Positions 9,186 to 18,737 are shown, numbered from the stretch's first letter. The stretch is 64,000 nucleotides of DNA from Roseibium sediminis (GCF_008711325.1 NZ_VXDB01000001.1:124001-188000), one strand, 5' to 3'. A program made the numbers and translations. The notes: generated from the sequence alone by a model not told the origin.

Positions 9186-11254
9186 TCAAGGCGTGGCATC
9201 TTGGTGATGCCAGACAAAGTCTTGTCCTCGCCTCTCAGGACGACCGGCTGCCCGCCGCTGTCTACTGGGGCGCTGCATTGCCTGCAGGAGAAGATATCGA
9301 GGCAATCGCGCGGCTTGGCGAGTTCGACGTGACAGGCGGCATGCTGGATCGCAATCCGGAGATTTCCCTCTGCCCGGAAGCCTCCCGGAACTTCCCCGGA
9401 CAAATCGGACTGGTGGGCCGCACGGCTTCAGGCGCCCCGCTTTGCCCCGAGTTCCGGTTTCAGGAGGCAGACAAGACAGACAGCACGTTGAACCTGGTCT
9501 TTGGTGACGACAGCTGCGGGCTCAAGCTGACCATCCTGTTGTCCCTTGACGACCAGACCTCGCTTTACAAGTTGAAAACCGTGCTGGAAAGCCGTGACCC
9601 GATCACCGTCGACTGGCTCGCGGCGCCGGTATTGCAGACACCGGCCAGTGCATCCCGATTGCTCGAATTCTCCGGCCGCTGGTGTTCCGAATTCCAGATC
9701 CGGGAGAGCGAGTTTCTGCCGGGAGCCCGAGTACGCGACAACCGGACGGGGCGAACGGACCATGCCCATTTCCCGGCGTTTTTGGCTACCGCGAAAGGAA
9801 CAAGTAACACGGCCGGAGAGGTCTACGCCTTCCACTATGGCTGGTCAGGCGGTCACAAGATGGTTGCCGAGGAATTGGCCGATGGTCGAAGGCAGGTCCA
9901 GTTTGGTCACGCCACAGCCGGTTACGCGATAGAAACCCGCTTCGAAACAGCGCCTCTTTATGCAAGTTACTCCGCCGAAGGCCTGAACGGGTCAGCCGTC
10001 TCCTTTCAAAGGCACCTGCGCAAATCGGTGACCTTTTCCAGACCGGAGCGACCGGTTCACTACAATTGCTGGGAAGCGGTCTATTTCGATCACAAGCTCG
10101 ATGAGCTGAAAGACATTGCGACGCGAGCCGCCGATCTTGGCGCAGAACGGTTCGTGCTGGATGACGGCTGGTTTGGACGACGGGACGACGACACGACCAG
10201 TCTTGGCGACTGGTGGATTGATGAGCGCAAATATCCGGACGGCCTCGCCCCGCTCATCGACCATGTCAAAGGCCTCGGATTGGAGTTCGGGCTCTGGTTC
10301 GAACCGGAAATGATCAACGAGGACAGCGACCTCTACCGCCAGCATCCCGACTGGGTTCTGGGATCGCTGACGCAGATCCGCGGTCGCCAGCAACTGGTCC
10401 TCGACATGGCCAATAGCCTGGTTCGAGACCACCTGTTTGAACGGATTTCCGAACTGCTTTCAACCAATGTCATTTCCTATATCAAGTGGGATCACAACCG
10501 TGTCCTGCCACAGGTCGCAGCCGAGCAAACCGTTGGAACCTATGAGCTGATCGACCGTTTGCGGGAAGGCTTCCCGCATGTGGAGATCGAGAGCTGCTCC
10601 GCCGGCGGCGGCCGGATCGACTTCGGCATTTTGGAGCGAACCCAGCGTGTCTGGCTTTCCGACAGCAATGATGCGCTGGAGCGTCAGCGCATTCAGCACG
10701 ATGCGGCCCTGTTTCTGCCAGCCAGCATCACCGGAAGTCATGTTGGCCCGCGCAAATGCCACACATCAGGACGCGTCCTGTCCATGAGTTTCCGCGCCTG
10801 GACGGCGGCTCAGCGCCACTTGGGGTTCGAAATGGACCCGAGAGAACTGGACACGGACGAAGCCGCTACCCTCAAGGCCGTAACCGACTGGTGGAAGGCC
10901 AACCGCGAGTGGCTCATGCAGGCGGATATCTTGAGGCTCGACAGCGACGACCCTTCGGTAATTGCGGAGCTCCACAGGGAAGAGACCGGCGGCCGATTTG
11001 TCGCCTTTGCTGCCCTTTTGCAAACATCCGCCCAAATCCTTCCGCGCCCTTTGCGCCTGTCAGGGCTGGAACCTGCTGCACGATACCGGGTAGATTTGGC
11101 AAACAGGTCAGAGATTTCGAACCTGTCGCGCGGTTCTCCCGCGCTTAAATCAGGTCCGATAGAAGCGACCGGACAGTATTTCATGAGCCACGGCATCTCC
11201 CTGCCCTGGAAATTTCCCGGCACCTTGTGGGTGCTGGAAGGACAAAGGATTTAA
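9182..11254 (+). CDS. Alpha-galactosidase (GH36)
   Basis: 690 residues; releases galactose from alpha-galactosides such as melibiose or raffinose. The N-terminal beta domain is followed by the GH36 barrel with RFVLDDGWFG, GLEFGLWFEPEM, the nucleophile in KWDHNR (about D437) and the acid/base in SDSNDALERQ (about D494). No signal peptide, so it acts in the cytoplasm on imported sugars, consistent with its place behind the importer genes. Length and motifs match bacterial GH36 enzymes. Confidence 0.93.
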   Translation: MIKAWHLGDARQSLVLASQDDRLPAAVYWGAALPAGEDIEAIARLGEFDVTGGMLDRNPEISLCPEASRNFPGQIGLVGRTASGAPLCPEFRFQEADKTDSTLNLVFGDDSCGLKLTILLSLDDQTSLYKLKTVLESRDPITVDWLAAPVLQTPASASRLLEFSGRWCSEFQIRESEFLPGARVRDNRTGRTDHAHFPAFLATAKGTSNTAGEVYAFHYGWSGGHKMVAEELADGRRQVQFGHATAGYAIETRFETAPLYASYSAEGLNGSAVSFQRHLRKSVTFSRPERPVHYNCWEAVYFDHKLDELKDIATRAADLGAERFVLDDGWFGRRDDDTTSLGDWWIDERKYPDGLAPLIDHVKGLGLEFGLWFEPEMINEDSDLYRQHPDWVLGSLTQIRGRQQLVLDMANSLVRDHLFERISELLSTNVISYIKWDHNRVLPQVAAEQTVGTYELIDRLREGFPHVEIESCSAGGGRIDFGILERTQRVWLSDSNDALERQRIQHDAALFLPASITGSHVGPRKCHTSGRVLSMSFRAWTAAQRHLGFEMDPRELDTDEAATLKAVTDWWKANREWLMQADILRLDSDDPSVIAELHREETGGRFVAFAALLQTSAQILPRPLRLSGLEPAARYRVDLANRSEISNLSRGSPALKSGPIEATGQYFMSHGISLPWKFPGTLWVLEGQRI

Positions 11255-11265
11255 AGGACCCCTCC

Positions 11266-12030
11266 ATGCAGGCAGCATTTCCAGACCTCAAGGGTACATC
11301 CGTTTTCATCACCGGCGGCGGTTCGGGTATCGGAGCCGCTCTGACCAGCGCCTTTCTGGCGCAAGGGTCAAAAGTTGCCTTTGTCCAACGGTCCGACGCG
11401 ACTGCATTTTGCGACGACATGGAAAGAGAACATGGTAGCCGCCCGCTGTTCATTCCGTGCGACATTACCGACATTCCGGCGCTGAAAGCCGCGATGGATC
11501 AGGCCGCAGAAGCAAACGGCCCGATCATGGTCCTGGTCAACAACGCGGCGAACGACCAGCGACACACCACAGCGGAAGTCACCGAGGACTATTGGGACTG
11601 GTGTCAGGCGATCAATCTGAAGCCATACTTCTTTGCCTGCCAGCACGCCATTCCCGGCATGAAAGCCGCAGGCGGTGGCTCAATCATCAACTTCTCGTCG
11701 ATTTCCTACATGATGGGTCACGCGGGATATCCGGGATACACGGCGGCCAATTCGGCCATTAACGGGCTAACCCGCTCTTTGGCCCGCGAACACGGCCCGG
11801 ATCGCATCCGCGTCAATGCCCTTGCCCCCGGCTGGGTCCTGACCCAGAAGCAAAAGGATATGTGGGTGACACCTGAATCCCTGTCTGCCCATATTGACCG
11901 CCAGTGCCTGAAGGAGGAAATCCAGCCTGAAGACATGGCTGGCCCGGTTCTGTTCCTTGCATCCAATGCAAGCCGCATGATGACCGGCCAGGCGTTGGTG
12001 GTAGACGGCGGAGTAGTGGTTACGGGATGA
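11266..12030 (+). CDS. SDR-family dehydrogenase, probable galactose 1-dehydrogenase
   Basis: A 254-residue short-chain dehydrogenase. TGGGSGIG (cofactor loop), VNNAA and RVNALAPGW are typical of classical SDRs. By operon position it should oxidise D-galactose to galactonolactone, the first De Ley-Doudoroff step. Oddity: the active-site motif reads YTAANSA, so the lysine of YxxxK is asparagine (codon aat), while the serine (SSIS) and tyrosine are kept. The start at MQAAFPDLKG follows AAAGGA by eight bases; an earlier in-frame start overlapping the alpha-galactosidase is less likely. Substrate is inferred from context only. Confidence 0.8.
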   Translation: MQAAFPDLKGTSVFITGGGSGIGAALTSAFLAQGSKVAFVQRSDATAFCDDMEREHGSRPLFIPCDITDIPALKAAMDQAAEANGPIMVLVNNAANDQRHTTAEVTEDYWDWCQAINLKPYFFACQHAIPGMKAAGGGSIINFSSISYMMGHAGYPGYTAANSAINGLTRSLAREHGPDRIRVNALAPGWVLTQKQKDMWVTPESLSAHIDRQCLKEEIQPEDMAGPVLFLASNASRMMTGQALVVDGGVVVTG

Positions 12031-12938
12031 CACAAGCGGCGACATGGCTGGCAGTTGACTGGGGAACCTCCAGCCTCAGGGTCTGGGCACTTGCAGCGGA
12101 CGGGGACGTTCTGGCCTATCGCACCTCCGACAAGGGAATGGGAACTCTTGCCGTTGCCGAATTCGAACCTGCCCTTCTTGAATTGACGCATGACCTGCTG
12201 CCAGATCAGGGCAAGACTCCCGTCATCGTTTGCGGCATGGCAGGCGCCAGACAAGGATGGGCAGAAGCTCCCTATGTGGCCACACCCTGCCCGCCACCGG
12301 GGATTGCCAATGCGACCAAGGTGGCTGGCACGGACCCGCGTCTCGACGTTCGCATTTTGCCCGGTATCAAGCAGATTACGCCGCCGGATGTCATGCGCGG
12401 CGAAGAAACCCAGATTGCGGGCTTTCTGAAAACCGAAGCCGGTTTTACAGGTGTTCTGTGCCTGCCCGGTACACACACCAAATGGGCGGTTCTGGAAAAA
12501 GGGAGTGTCCAGTCCTTCCGAACCTTCATGACTGGTGAGCTCTTTTCCCTGATCAGCAAGCAGTCAGTGCTGAAACACTCCGTCAACTCGCAAGACCTTG
12601 ACCAGACTGCCTTTTCGAGCGCCGTTCAACGGATTTCGGCCCACCCCCAGGATCTGACGGCCGATCTCTTTTCGCTGCGAGCAGCCAGCCTCATTGCCGG
12701 ACAAACGCCTGCAGAGGCCCGTGGCCGCCTGTCTGGTTTCCTCATTGGCGCGGAAGTCACCGCCATGCTGGAGAGCCTTGGCGCTGGGGAGATCGTCATC
12801 TTGGGAGATGACGCAATTTCTGCGGCCTATCAGTCCGCACTCGCGATTCTCGGCCACAAGGCGCGGCTCGCCGATGCCCGGACCATAACCCTTCTCGGCC
12901 TGCAAATGGCCTATGAGACCTATTCGGACACTCCATGA
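12027..12938 (+). CDS. dgoK: 2-dehydro-3-deoxygalactonokinase
   Basis: 303 residues; phosphorylates 2-keto-3-deoxygalactonate in the De Ley-Doudoroff pathway. The N-terminal VDWGTSSLRVW phosphate-binding segment, GMAGARQGW and CLPGTHTKW are hallmarks of the DgoK family. It overlaps the genes on both sides by 4 bp, a tight translationally coupled unit with dgoA. Confidence 0.93.
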   Translation: MTQAATWLAVDWGTSSLRVWALAADGDVLAYRTSDKGMGTLAVAEFEPALLELTHDLLPDQGKTPVIVCGMAGARQGWAEAPYVATPCPPPGIANATKVAGTDPRLDVRILPGIKQITPPDVMRGEETQIAGFLKTEAGFTGVLCLPGTHTKWAVLEKGSVQSFRTFMTGELFSLISKQSVLKHSVNSQDLDQTAFSSAVQRISAHPQDLTADLFSLRAASLIAGQTPAEARGRLSGFLIGAEVTAMLESLGAGEIVILGDDAISAAYQSALAILGHKARLADARTITLLGLQMAYETYSDTP

Positions 12939-13543
12939 CCCAGCGCAACATCATTGCCATCCTGCGAGGCATCAAACCCGAGGAAGCACTGCCCATTGCA
13001 GACGTTCTGGTGGACGCCGGCATCACCACCATCGAAGTGCCGCTCAATTCGCCAGAACCTCTGAAGAGCATCGAGGCCATGGCAAAGGCCTATGCGGTAA
13101 AAGCACAGATCGGCGCTGGAACTGTCCTGACGCCGGGCGATGTGATTGCTGTCAAGAATGCAGGTGGACAGCTGATCGTCTCCCCGGACTGCAATCCGGA
13201 GGTCATCAAGGCAACCAAGTCCCATGGCATGGCGTCCTATCCCGGCGTCATGACGCCGACGGAGTGTTTTGCGGCGCTGCGGGCGGGAGCAGACGGCCTG
13301 AAATTCTTTCCCGGAAGCCTGATCGGGCCGGAAGGTCTGAAAGCCGTCCGCGCAGTCCTTCCGAAAGAGACGCAAACCTACGCTGTCGGTGGGGCGAGTC
13401 CGGACAATTTTGCAACCTGGATCGCAGCTGGTGTCACCGGTTTCGGGATCGGCTCTGCGCTCTACAAGCCGGGCTATTCGGCGAGCGACGTTGCCGAGCG
13501 GGCCAAGGCAATTGTTGATGCCTACGATGCGGCAACCAACTGA
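12935..13543 (+). CDS. dgoA: 2-dehydro-3-deoxy-6-phosphogalactonate aldolase
   Basis: 202 residues; cleaves KDPGal to pyruvate and glyceraldehyde-3-phosphate. The KDPG/KDPGal aldolase barrel is recognised from LRGIKPEEA, TTIEVPLNSP (E34) and GLKFFPGS with the Schiff-base lysine at about 123. Length fits the family. Adjacency to dgoK favours the galactose branch over a KDPG aldolase of the Entner-Doudoroff pathway. Confidence 0.93.
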   Translation: MTQRNIIAILRGIKPEEALPIADVLVDAGITTIEVPLNSPEPLKSIEAMAKAYAVKAQIGAGTVLTPGDVIAVKNAGGQLIVSPDCNPEVIKATKSHGMASYPGVMTPTECFAALRAGADGLKFFPGSLIGPEGLKAVRAVLPKETQTYAVGGASPDNFATWIAAGVTGFGIGSALYKPGYSASDVAERAKAIVDAYDAATN

Positions 13544-13555
13544 CAGGGCGCGATC

Positions 13556-14413
13556 ATGACCCAGGTAACAATATTCGACGACCGTTCCTGCCTTCTTGGT
13601 GAAGGGCCGCTCTGGCATCCCGAACGCGAACAGCTCTTCTGGTTCGACATTCTCGGCAAAAGGCTGCTCACACAGGAAAACGGCGAAGCCAGAGTCTGGC
13701 AATTTGAGGAACATGTCTCGGCGGCCGGGTGGGTTGATCAAAACCGGCTATTGATCGCCAGTGAAACACGCCTCTTCGTCTTCAACCTCGACACAGGCAC
13801 CGAACACCTGATCTGTCCACTGGAGGCAGATGAGACCCGCACGCGCTCAAATGACGGTCGCGCTGATCCGAAGGGTGGTTTCTGGATCGGAACGATGGGC
13901 AAGAACGCGGAAGAGGGCCTTGGCTCGATCTACCGATACTATCGCGGTGAACTGCGCCAGCTCGTCTCCAATCTGTCGATCACCAATTCCATCTGCTTTT
14001 CGCCAGATGGAAAGACGGCCTATTTTGCAGATACGGCAAAGCAGACCATCCAGTCAGTGCAGCTTGACCCGGATGGATGGCCCGTTGGCGAGCCGACAGT
14101 GTTTGTGGACCTGTCCTCTGAAAACGTGAATCCTGACGGTTCCGTCGTGGACGCTGGCGGCAACCTGTGGAATGCCCAGTGGGGTGCGCACCGGATCGCC
14201 TGCTATTCACCGGAGGGCACTTTCAAATCTGCTATTTCCTTCCCCGCAGAACAGATTTCCTGCCCTGCCTTTGGCGGTCCTGACTTGAAGACCCTTCACG
14301 CGACCAGCGCTGCCATCGGCCTGCACGGGGATGTGGAAGGACAGACCTTCTCCGTGATTACCGCCGCAACCGGACAGGCAGAACATCGCGTCATCCTTCA
14401 GGACCAATCATGA
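13556..14413 (+). CDS. SMP-30/gluconolactonase-family lactonase
   Basis: A 285-residue six-bladed beta-propeller of the SMP-30/LRE family. LGEGPLWHPE carries the metal-binding glutamate, and RSNDGRADPKGGFWIGTMG and NPDGSVVDAGGNLW are family landmarks. In this operon it should hydrolyse galactonolactone to galactonate, linking the SDR to the missing dehydratase step. It begins 12 bp after dgoA and overlaps the beta-galactosidase by 4 bp. Confidence 0.87.
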   Translation: MTQVTIFDDRSCLLGEGPLWHPEREQLFWFDILGKRLLTQENGEARVWQFEEHVSAAGWVDQNRLLIASETRLFVFNLDTGTEHLICPLEADETRTRSNDGRADPKGGFWIGTMGKNAEEGLGSIYRYYRGELRQLVSNLSITNSICFSPDGKTAYFADTAKQTIQSVQLDPDGWPVGEPTVFVDLSSENVNPDGSVVDAGGNLWNAQWGAHRIACYSPEGTFKSAISFPAEQISCPAFGGPDLKTLHATSAAIGLHGDVEGQTFSVITAATGQAEHRVILQDQS

Positions 14414-16317
14414 AGCGCACTCTCGGCACTTGTTATTATCCCGAGCATTGGCCCGAGGAAATCTGGGAGGCTGACGCCCGGCGTATGGCCAATGCAGGTC
14501 TCACCTGGGTCCGAATTGGCGAGTTCGCATGGTCCCGGCTGGAACCTGCCCCCGATGACCTTCGCTTTGACTGGCTGGACCAGGCGATCAATATCCTTGG
14601 GAACGCAGGACTGAAGGTCGTGCTTGGCACGCCAACGGCGACGCCTCCGCGATGGATGATCACAAAACACCCGGATATGCTGGCCGTTGATGTTGACGGC
14701 AAGCCACGCAAATTCGGATCGCGTCGCCATTACTGCTTCTCGCATGAAGGTTATGCACTCGAATGTGACCGCATTGTCCGGCTTCTGGCCGAACGTTACG
14801 GATCAAACCCGCATGTTGCCGCCTGGCAGACTGACAATGAATATGGCTGCCACGATACCACCCTCTCCTATTCGCCAGCCGCGCGAGATGCCTTCCGGGT
14901 TTGGCTCAAGGATCGTTATCGCAGCATCGAAGCTCTCAACAACGCCTGGGGCAATGTCTTCTGGTCGATGGAGTATGCATCCTTTGAGGAGATCGACCTC
15001 CCCAACCTGACCGTGACCGAGCCCAATCCTGCCCATTCACTGGCCTTCCGCCGTTTTACTTCAGATCAGGTCGCCAGATTCAACGAGCGGCAGGTGGAAA
15101 TCATCAAGGAGCATTCCAATGCTCCGGTCAGCCACAATTTTATGGGACGGATCACCGATTTCGATCACTTCAAGGTCGCAGACGATCTGGACATCGCCAC
15201 CTGGGATTCCTACCCCATGGGCTTTCTGGAAGATCGTGTCGGCGCAGATGAGGCCCATCAGCGCGCCTATGCCCGTCAGGGAGACCCGGACTTTCAAGCT
15301 TTTCATCATGACCTCTACCGGGCCGTCGGCAAGGGTCGCTGGTGGGTGATGGAACAGCAGCCCGGTCCGGTGAACTGGGCGCCCTACAATCCTGCGCCCC
15401 TGCCCGGCATGGTGCGCCTGTGGACGTGGGAGGCCTTCGCGCACGGGGCAGAAGCCGTGTGCTATTTCCGCTGGCGGCAAGCCCCGTTCGCACAGGAACA
15501 AATGCATGCAGGGCTGCTGCGCCCAGACAATGCAGATGCCCCGGCTCTCGCTGAAATTGCGCTCATCACGGATGAGCTTCAATCTGCCCCGGACAGCTTC
15601 TCTCCCAAGGCTTCTGTCGCGCTCATCTTCGACTACGACGCGGATTTTGCATGGACAGTCCAACCGCACGGGAAAGACCTCAGCTACTTCCAGATCGTTT
15701 TCGATACCTACCGGGCTCTTCGCAAACTGGGTCTTTCCATAGACATCCTGCCGCCTTCAGTGCGGGATTTTTCCGGCCGCAAGCTGGTGCTTCTTCCCGG
15801 CATGATGCATGTGCCTGAAGACTTGAAACGCGCACTTGCCGAAGCTGAGGCAACGATTGTCCTGGGTCCTCGATCCGCTGCACGCGGTCTGGACTTCGAC
15901 ATACCTGTTCCCCAGCCTCCGGATTTCCCCGGTCTCGACCTTGCCGTTGCAAGGGTGGAAAGCCTGCGTCCCGACATGCCCCTGCCACTGGCAGGCGGTG
16001 GCTCTGTCACCCGATATCGGGAAGAACTGGAAGGGGCAGCCGAGATCATTCTTCAGCTGGAAAACGAAGCGCCCGTTGCCGTTCGGCAGGAGAATATCGT
16101 CTATGTCGGGGCCCTGCTGGATGAAGCCGGACTGGAGCGCCTCTATCGGGAACTGACGGCAGCGGAAGGCCTTGAAACCAGAACACTGCCGGAAGGCGTC
16201 CGCATTCGCGACACGCAAACCGAGCGGTTCTGGTTCAACTATTCTGTAGACGCAGTTCAAACGGAAGCAGGGTCACTCGAAGCTGCGGGCATGATCCGCC
16301 AACCGCTGACGGGCTGA
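14410..16317 (+). CDS. Beta-galactosidase (GH42)
   Basis: 635 residues; hydrolyses beta-galactosides to galactose. The acid/base glutamate lies in WQTDNEYGCHD (E144) and the nucleophile in WWVMEQQPGP (E315), close to E141/E312 of the Thermus A4 enzyme. A trimerisation-type domain follows from about residue 390. No signal peptide, so it is cytoplasmic. It is the last gene of the galactoside operon; the convergent neighbour's stop is one base away and no terminator is visible between them. Confidence 0.94.
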   Translation: MKRTLGTCYYPEHWPEEIWEADARRMANAGLTWVRIGEFAWSRLEPAPDDLRFDWLDQAINILGNAGLKVVLGTPTATPPRWMITKHPDMLAVDVDGKPRKFGSRRHYCFSHEGYALECDRIVRLLAERYGSNPHVAAWQTDNEYGCHDTTLSYSPAARDAFRVWLKDRYRSIEALNNAWGNVFWSMEYASFEEIDLPNLTVTEPNPAHSLAFRRFTSDQVARFNERQVEIIKEHSNAPVSHNFMGRITDFDHFKVADDLDIATWDSYPMGFLEDRVGADEAHQRAYARQGDPDFQAFHHDLYRAVGKGRWWVMEQQPGPVNWAPYNPAPLPGMVRLWTWEAFAHGAEAVCYFRWRQAPFAQEQMHAGLLRPDNADAPALAEIALITDELQSAPDSFSPKASVALIFDYDADFAWTVQPHGKDLSYFQIVFDTYRALRKLGLSIDILPPSVRDFSGRKLVLLPGMMHVPEDLKRALAEAEATIVLGPRSAARGLDFDIPVPQPPDFPGLDLAVARVESLRPDMPLPLAGGGSVTRYREELEGAAEIILQLENEAPVAVRQENIVYVGALLDEAGLERLYRELTAAEGLETRTLPEGVRIRDTQTERFWFNYSVDAVQTEAGSLEAAGMIRQPLTG

Positions 16318-16318
16318 A

Positions 16319-16990
16319 TTAGCCCGCCAGCCCACCTTCCAGCTGGCGCAGGATCGCGACGTAATTGTCAACGCCCTGCGCTCCGGTGATCAAATGACGA
16401 CGGTCAAAGATAATGGCCGGCACACCTTGAATGCCGTTTGACGTCCAGAACGCCTGTTCCTCGCGAACCTTGTCCGCGAACCGGCCATCCTCCAGCACAG
16501 CGCGTGCTTCGACCGGATCAAGGCCGACGCTTTCGGCAACCGAAACCAGAACATCCGGATCGTTGACATTTTCGCCTCGTCCGAAATAGGCCTCGAACAA
16601 GGCCATCTTGAGCGGGTGTTCCTTGCCAAGCGGCACGGCCCAATGCAGCAACTGATGGGCGCGGAAGGTGTTCACCATCCGGCTGTCTTCCGAATAGTTG
16701 AAGGTGAACCCCAGGTCCGCGCCAAGCGCTGTCAGGTTCTCCCGCGCCTTCACCGATTGCTCCGGTGTGGTTCCGTACTTTCCGGCGAGATGCTCGCGCA
16801 AGTTCTCGCCGTCTTCCCCCATTTGCGGATTGAGCTCGAACGGATGCCATTTAAGGACTGCAGGAATGCCGGTCTGGTGAAGCGCCTTCTCCAGCTGCTT
16901 GAAGCCAATGACGCACCATGGGCAGACAACATCCGAAACGATGTCGATCTCCAGATAATCATTGGTTTCGTCAGTATTTGCGTCGCTCAT
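16319..16990 (-). CDS. DsbA-family oxidoreductase (FrnE-like)
   Basis: A 223-residue thioredoxin-fold protein with a CPWC active site near residue 23 (SDVVCPWCVIG) and the FrnE-type helical insertion. No signal peptide, so probably cytoplasmic, unlike periplasmic DsbA. Related proteins act as disulfide isomerases or glutathione S-transferase-like enzymes; the substrate is unknown. AAGGA precedes the ATG. It lies 74 bp downstream of kdgK on the same strand. Confidence 0.87.
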   Translation of the reverse strand: MSDANTDETNDYLEIDIVSDVVCPWCVIGFKQLEKALHQTGIPAVLKWHPFELNPQMGEDGENLREHLAGKYGTTPEQSVKARENLTALGADLGFTFNYSEDSRMVNTFRAHQLLHWAVPLGKEHPLKMALFEAYFGRGENVNDPDVLVSVAESVGLDPVEARAVLEDGRFADKVREEQAFWTSNGIQGVPAIIFDRRHLITGAQGVDNYVAILRQLEGGLAG

Positions 16991-17064
16991 GCCCGGCTTC
17001 CTTCATCGCTCCAATGGTCCGACCTCAGCATGCAAAGAAGATCAGGACAATAGCTTGGGAAGAC

Positions 17065-17973
17065 TTAAACCCGATCAAGCACATCGACAAGCGCACCGCG
17101 CGCACCAATTACCCTTGCAGCAAGTTTCGCTCCGGCAGCAACAGCCTTCGGTAGATCGTTCTCGACCAGATAACTCGCCAGAAACGCAGCATTGAAGCTA
17201 TCACCAGCCGCTGTGGTATCAACCACATCCTTTGCCGGATCAGGGGTGAAGCTGAGGATGCCGTCTGGCCCCGCACACACGACATCCTCCGGTCCGTTTT
17301 TCACAACCACCATTTTCGCCCCCGCAGACAGATAACGGTCAACGCTGGCGCGTGGAGTGGCATCGTAGAAATAGGCTTCCTCATCCTCAAAGGACGGCAT
17401 CAGGAAATCGCACAGGCCCGAGAAATTCATGACCGTCTCGCACATGGTCTTTTGATCAGTCCACAAACGAGGTCTCAGGTTTGGATCAAAGGCAATCTTC
17501 ACGCCCCTCGACCGCGCGTTCCTGAGTTCCTCAAGCAGGGTCTTGCGATCGGTTTCGGAGAGAATTGCCAGCGTGATCCCGCTCAAATAGGCAAGCTTCA
17601 CTCCGTCGAGCGCAGCTCCCAGCAGCGCCTTGTCTTCAGCCAGTTTTCTGGCTGCGCTGTCGGACCGCCAGTAGGCAAAGCTCCGTTCGCCATTTTCCAG
17701 CTGGATCATGTAAAGCCCGACAGTCTTGTCGCTCCGGCACACAATTCGATCGGTTTCCAGACCGGACTGCTTGAGGAAAGCGACCAACCTGTCGGACACC
17801 TTGTCCGTTCCAACGGCGGTGAAATAGGACACATTCCAGTCTCCCGGCAAGCACTTACGAGCGTACCAGGCGGTGTTCAGCGTATCCCCGGCAAATCCCA
17901 TTTTGAAAGTGCCATCCGGCGTCGGAGCCATTTCCACCATGGCTTCGCCAAGTGCCAGAAATCTAGAGTTCAA
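17065..17973 (-). CDS. kdgK: 2-dehydro-3-deoxygluconokinase
   Basis: A PfkB-family sugar kinase of about 302 residues that phosphorylates KDG to KDPG, joining hexuronate degradation to the Entner-Doudoroff aldolase. FLALGEAMVEMAP at the N-terminus and the C-terminal DTTAAGDSFNAAF signature, with the catalytic aspartate, are clear. A TTG start at 17973 is preferred because GGGAG precedes it and homologues begin close to RFLALGE; an ATG at 18012 would overlap gntR by about 50 bp. The gene overlaps the end of gntR either way and is probably co-transcribed with it. Confidence 0.88.
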   Translation of the reverse strand: MNSRFLALGEAMVEMAPTPDGTFKMGFAGDTLNTAWYARKCLPGDWNVSYFTAVGTDKVSDRLVAFLKQSGLETDRIVCRSDKTVGLYMIQLENGERSFAYWRSDSAARKLAEDKALLGAALDGVKLAYLSGITLAILSETDRKTLLEELRNARSRGVKIAFDPNLRPRLWTDQKTMCETVMNFSGLCDFLMPSFEDEEAYFYDATPRASVDRYLSAGAKMVVVKNGPEDVVCAGPDGILSFTPDPAKDVVDTTAAGDSFNAAFLASYLVENDLPKAVAAGAKLAARVIGARGALVDVLDRV

Positions 17974-18673
17974 AGTCCCGGTCTCCCGAAAAATAATCTT
18001 TATGTTCGTCATGAATGCGTGAAAGTTGCAGGCGAATACGGCTGAGATGCAGGCCCATGGCCTCCGCTGCCTTGTCCGACTGCTTGAGCTTGATTGCGGT
18101 CAAAATGGAGACATGGTCTTCAAGCGCTTCCTCTGAGGCAAAGGTCAGGGAAAGACACCGCACCCGGTCCATATGCGCCTTGTTCTCCCGGATAACCTCC
18201 CAAGCAAATTCAAGGCCGGCCAACCGGCAGATTTCCCAGTGAAAGTCATCATCCAGTTCATAGAATTCGAGGACATTGCTTCTTGAAACGGCATCCCGCT
18301 GCCGCTCCACGATATCTTCCAGAAGGGCAATTTCCTCAGAGCCCAGACGCTCGCAGGCCGTGCGGACGGTTTCCATCTCCAATGCCTTGCGGATGAATCG
18401 CGCCTGCGCCACGGCCTGAATGGAAATGGGAGAAACGACCGTTGCCCGCTGAGGCCGGATATCCAGAAAGCCGAGACGGGACAGGCGGTGAAATGCATCA
18501 CGCACCGGCTGGCGGGAAACACCCATGAGCTTGGCGACTTCCGCCTCGGACATCTTGGTGTTCGGTGGCAAGTCCAAAGACAGGATCTGGCGGTAGAGCA
18601 CATCAAACACCACGTCGGACATGGCCTGTCGTTCTGGCGTTTGCAGGTCGGCCATGCGGCGTAATTCCTCCAT
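17963..18673 (-). CDS. GntR-family (FCD) regulator of hexuronate genes
   Basis: 236 residues: winged helix-turn-helix at about 25-90 (MSEAEVAKLMGVSRQPVRDA) followed by an all-helical FCD effector domain. The start at MEELRRMADLQ is chosen for the GGGAG about seven bases upstream; an earlier ATG at 18718 lacks one. It is divergent from uxaC and overlaps kdgK, so it most likely represses the hexuronate genes until glucuronate-derived ligand is present. Confidence 0.87.
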   Translation of the reverse strand: MEELRRMADLQTPERQAMSDVVFDVLYRQILSLDLPPNTKMSEAEVAKLMGVSRQPVRDAFHRLSRLGFLDIRPQRATVVSPISIQAVAQARFIRKALEMETVRTACERLGSEEIALLEDIVERQRDAVSRSNVLEFYELDDDFHWEICRLAGLEFAWEVIRENKAHMDRVRCLSLTFASEEALEDHVSILTAIKLKQSDKAAEAMGLHLSRIRLQLSRIHDEHKDYFSGDRDFEL

Positions 18674-18727
18674 CACGATCGCTCCCTTGCGTAACTCTGA
18701 ATTGACCCGATCATGCAACTGGAATAT

Positions 18728-18737
18728 TAGTATACTA
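18728..18737. promoter_or_regulatory. Candidate GntR operator
   Basis: TAGTATACTA is a perfect 10-bp palindrome (nearly 14 bp with flanks) midway between the divergent gntR and uxaC starts. It resembles the TGGTATACCA core of UxuR-type operators. Confidence 0.5.

Noticed and set aside
17963-18012. Frameshift or fusion between gntR and kdgK
   Set aside because: Both proteins are complete; the overlap is explained by a TTG start of kdgK within the last codons of gntR.
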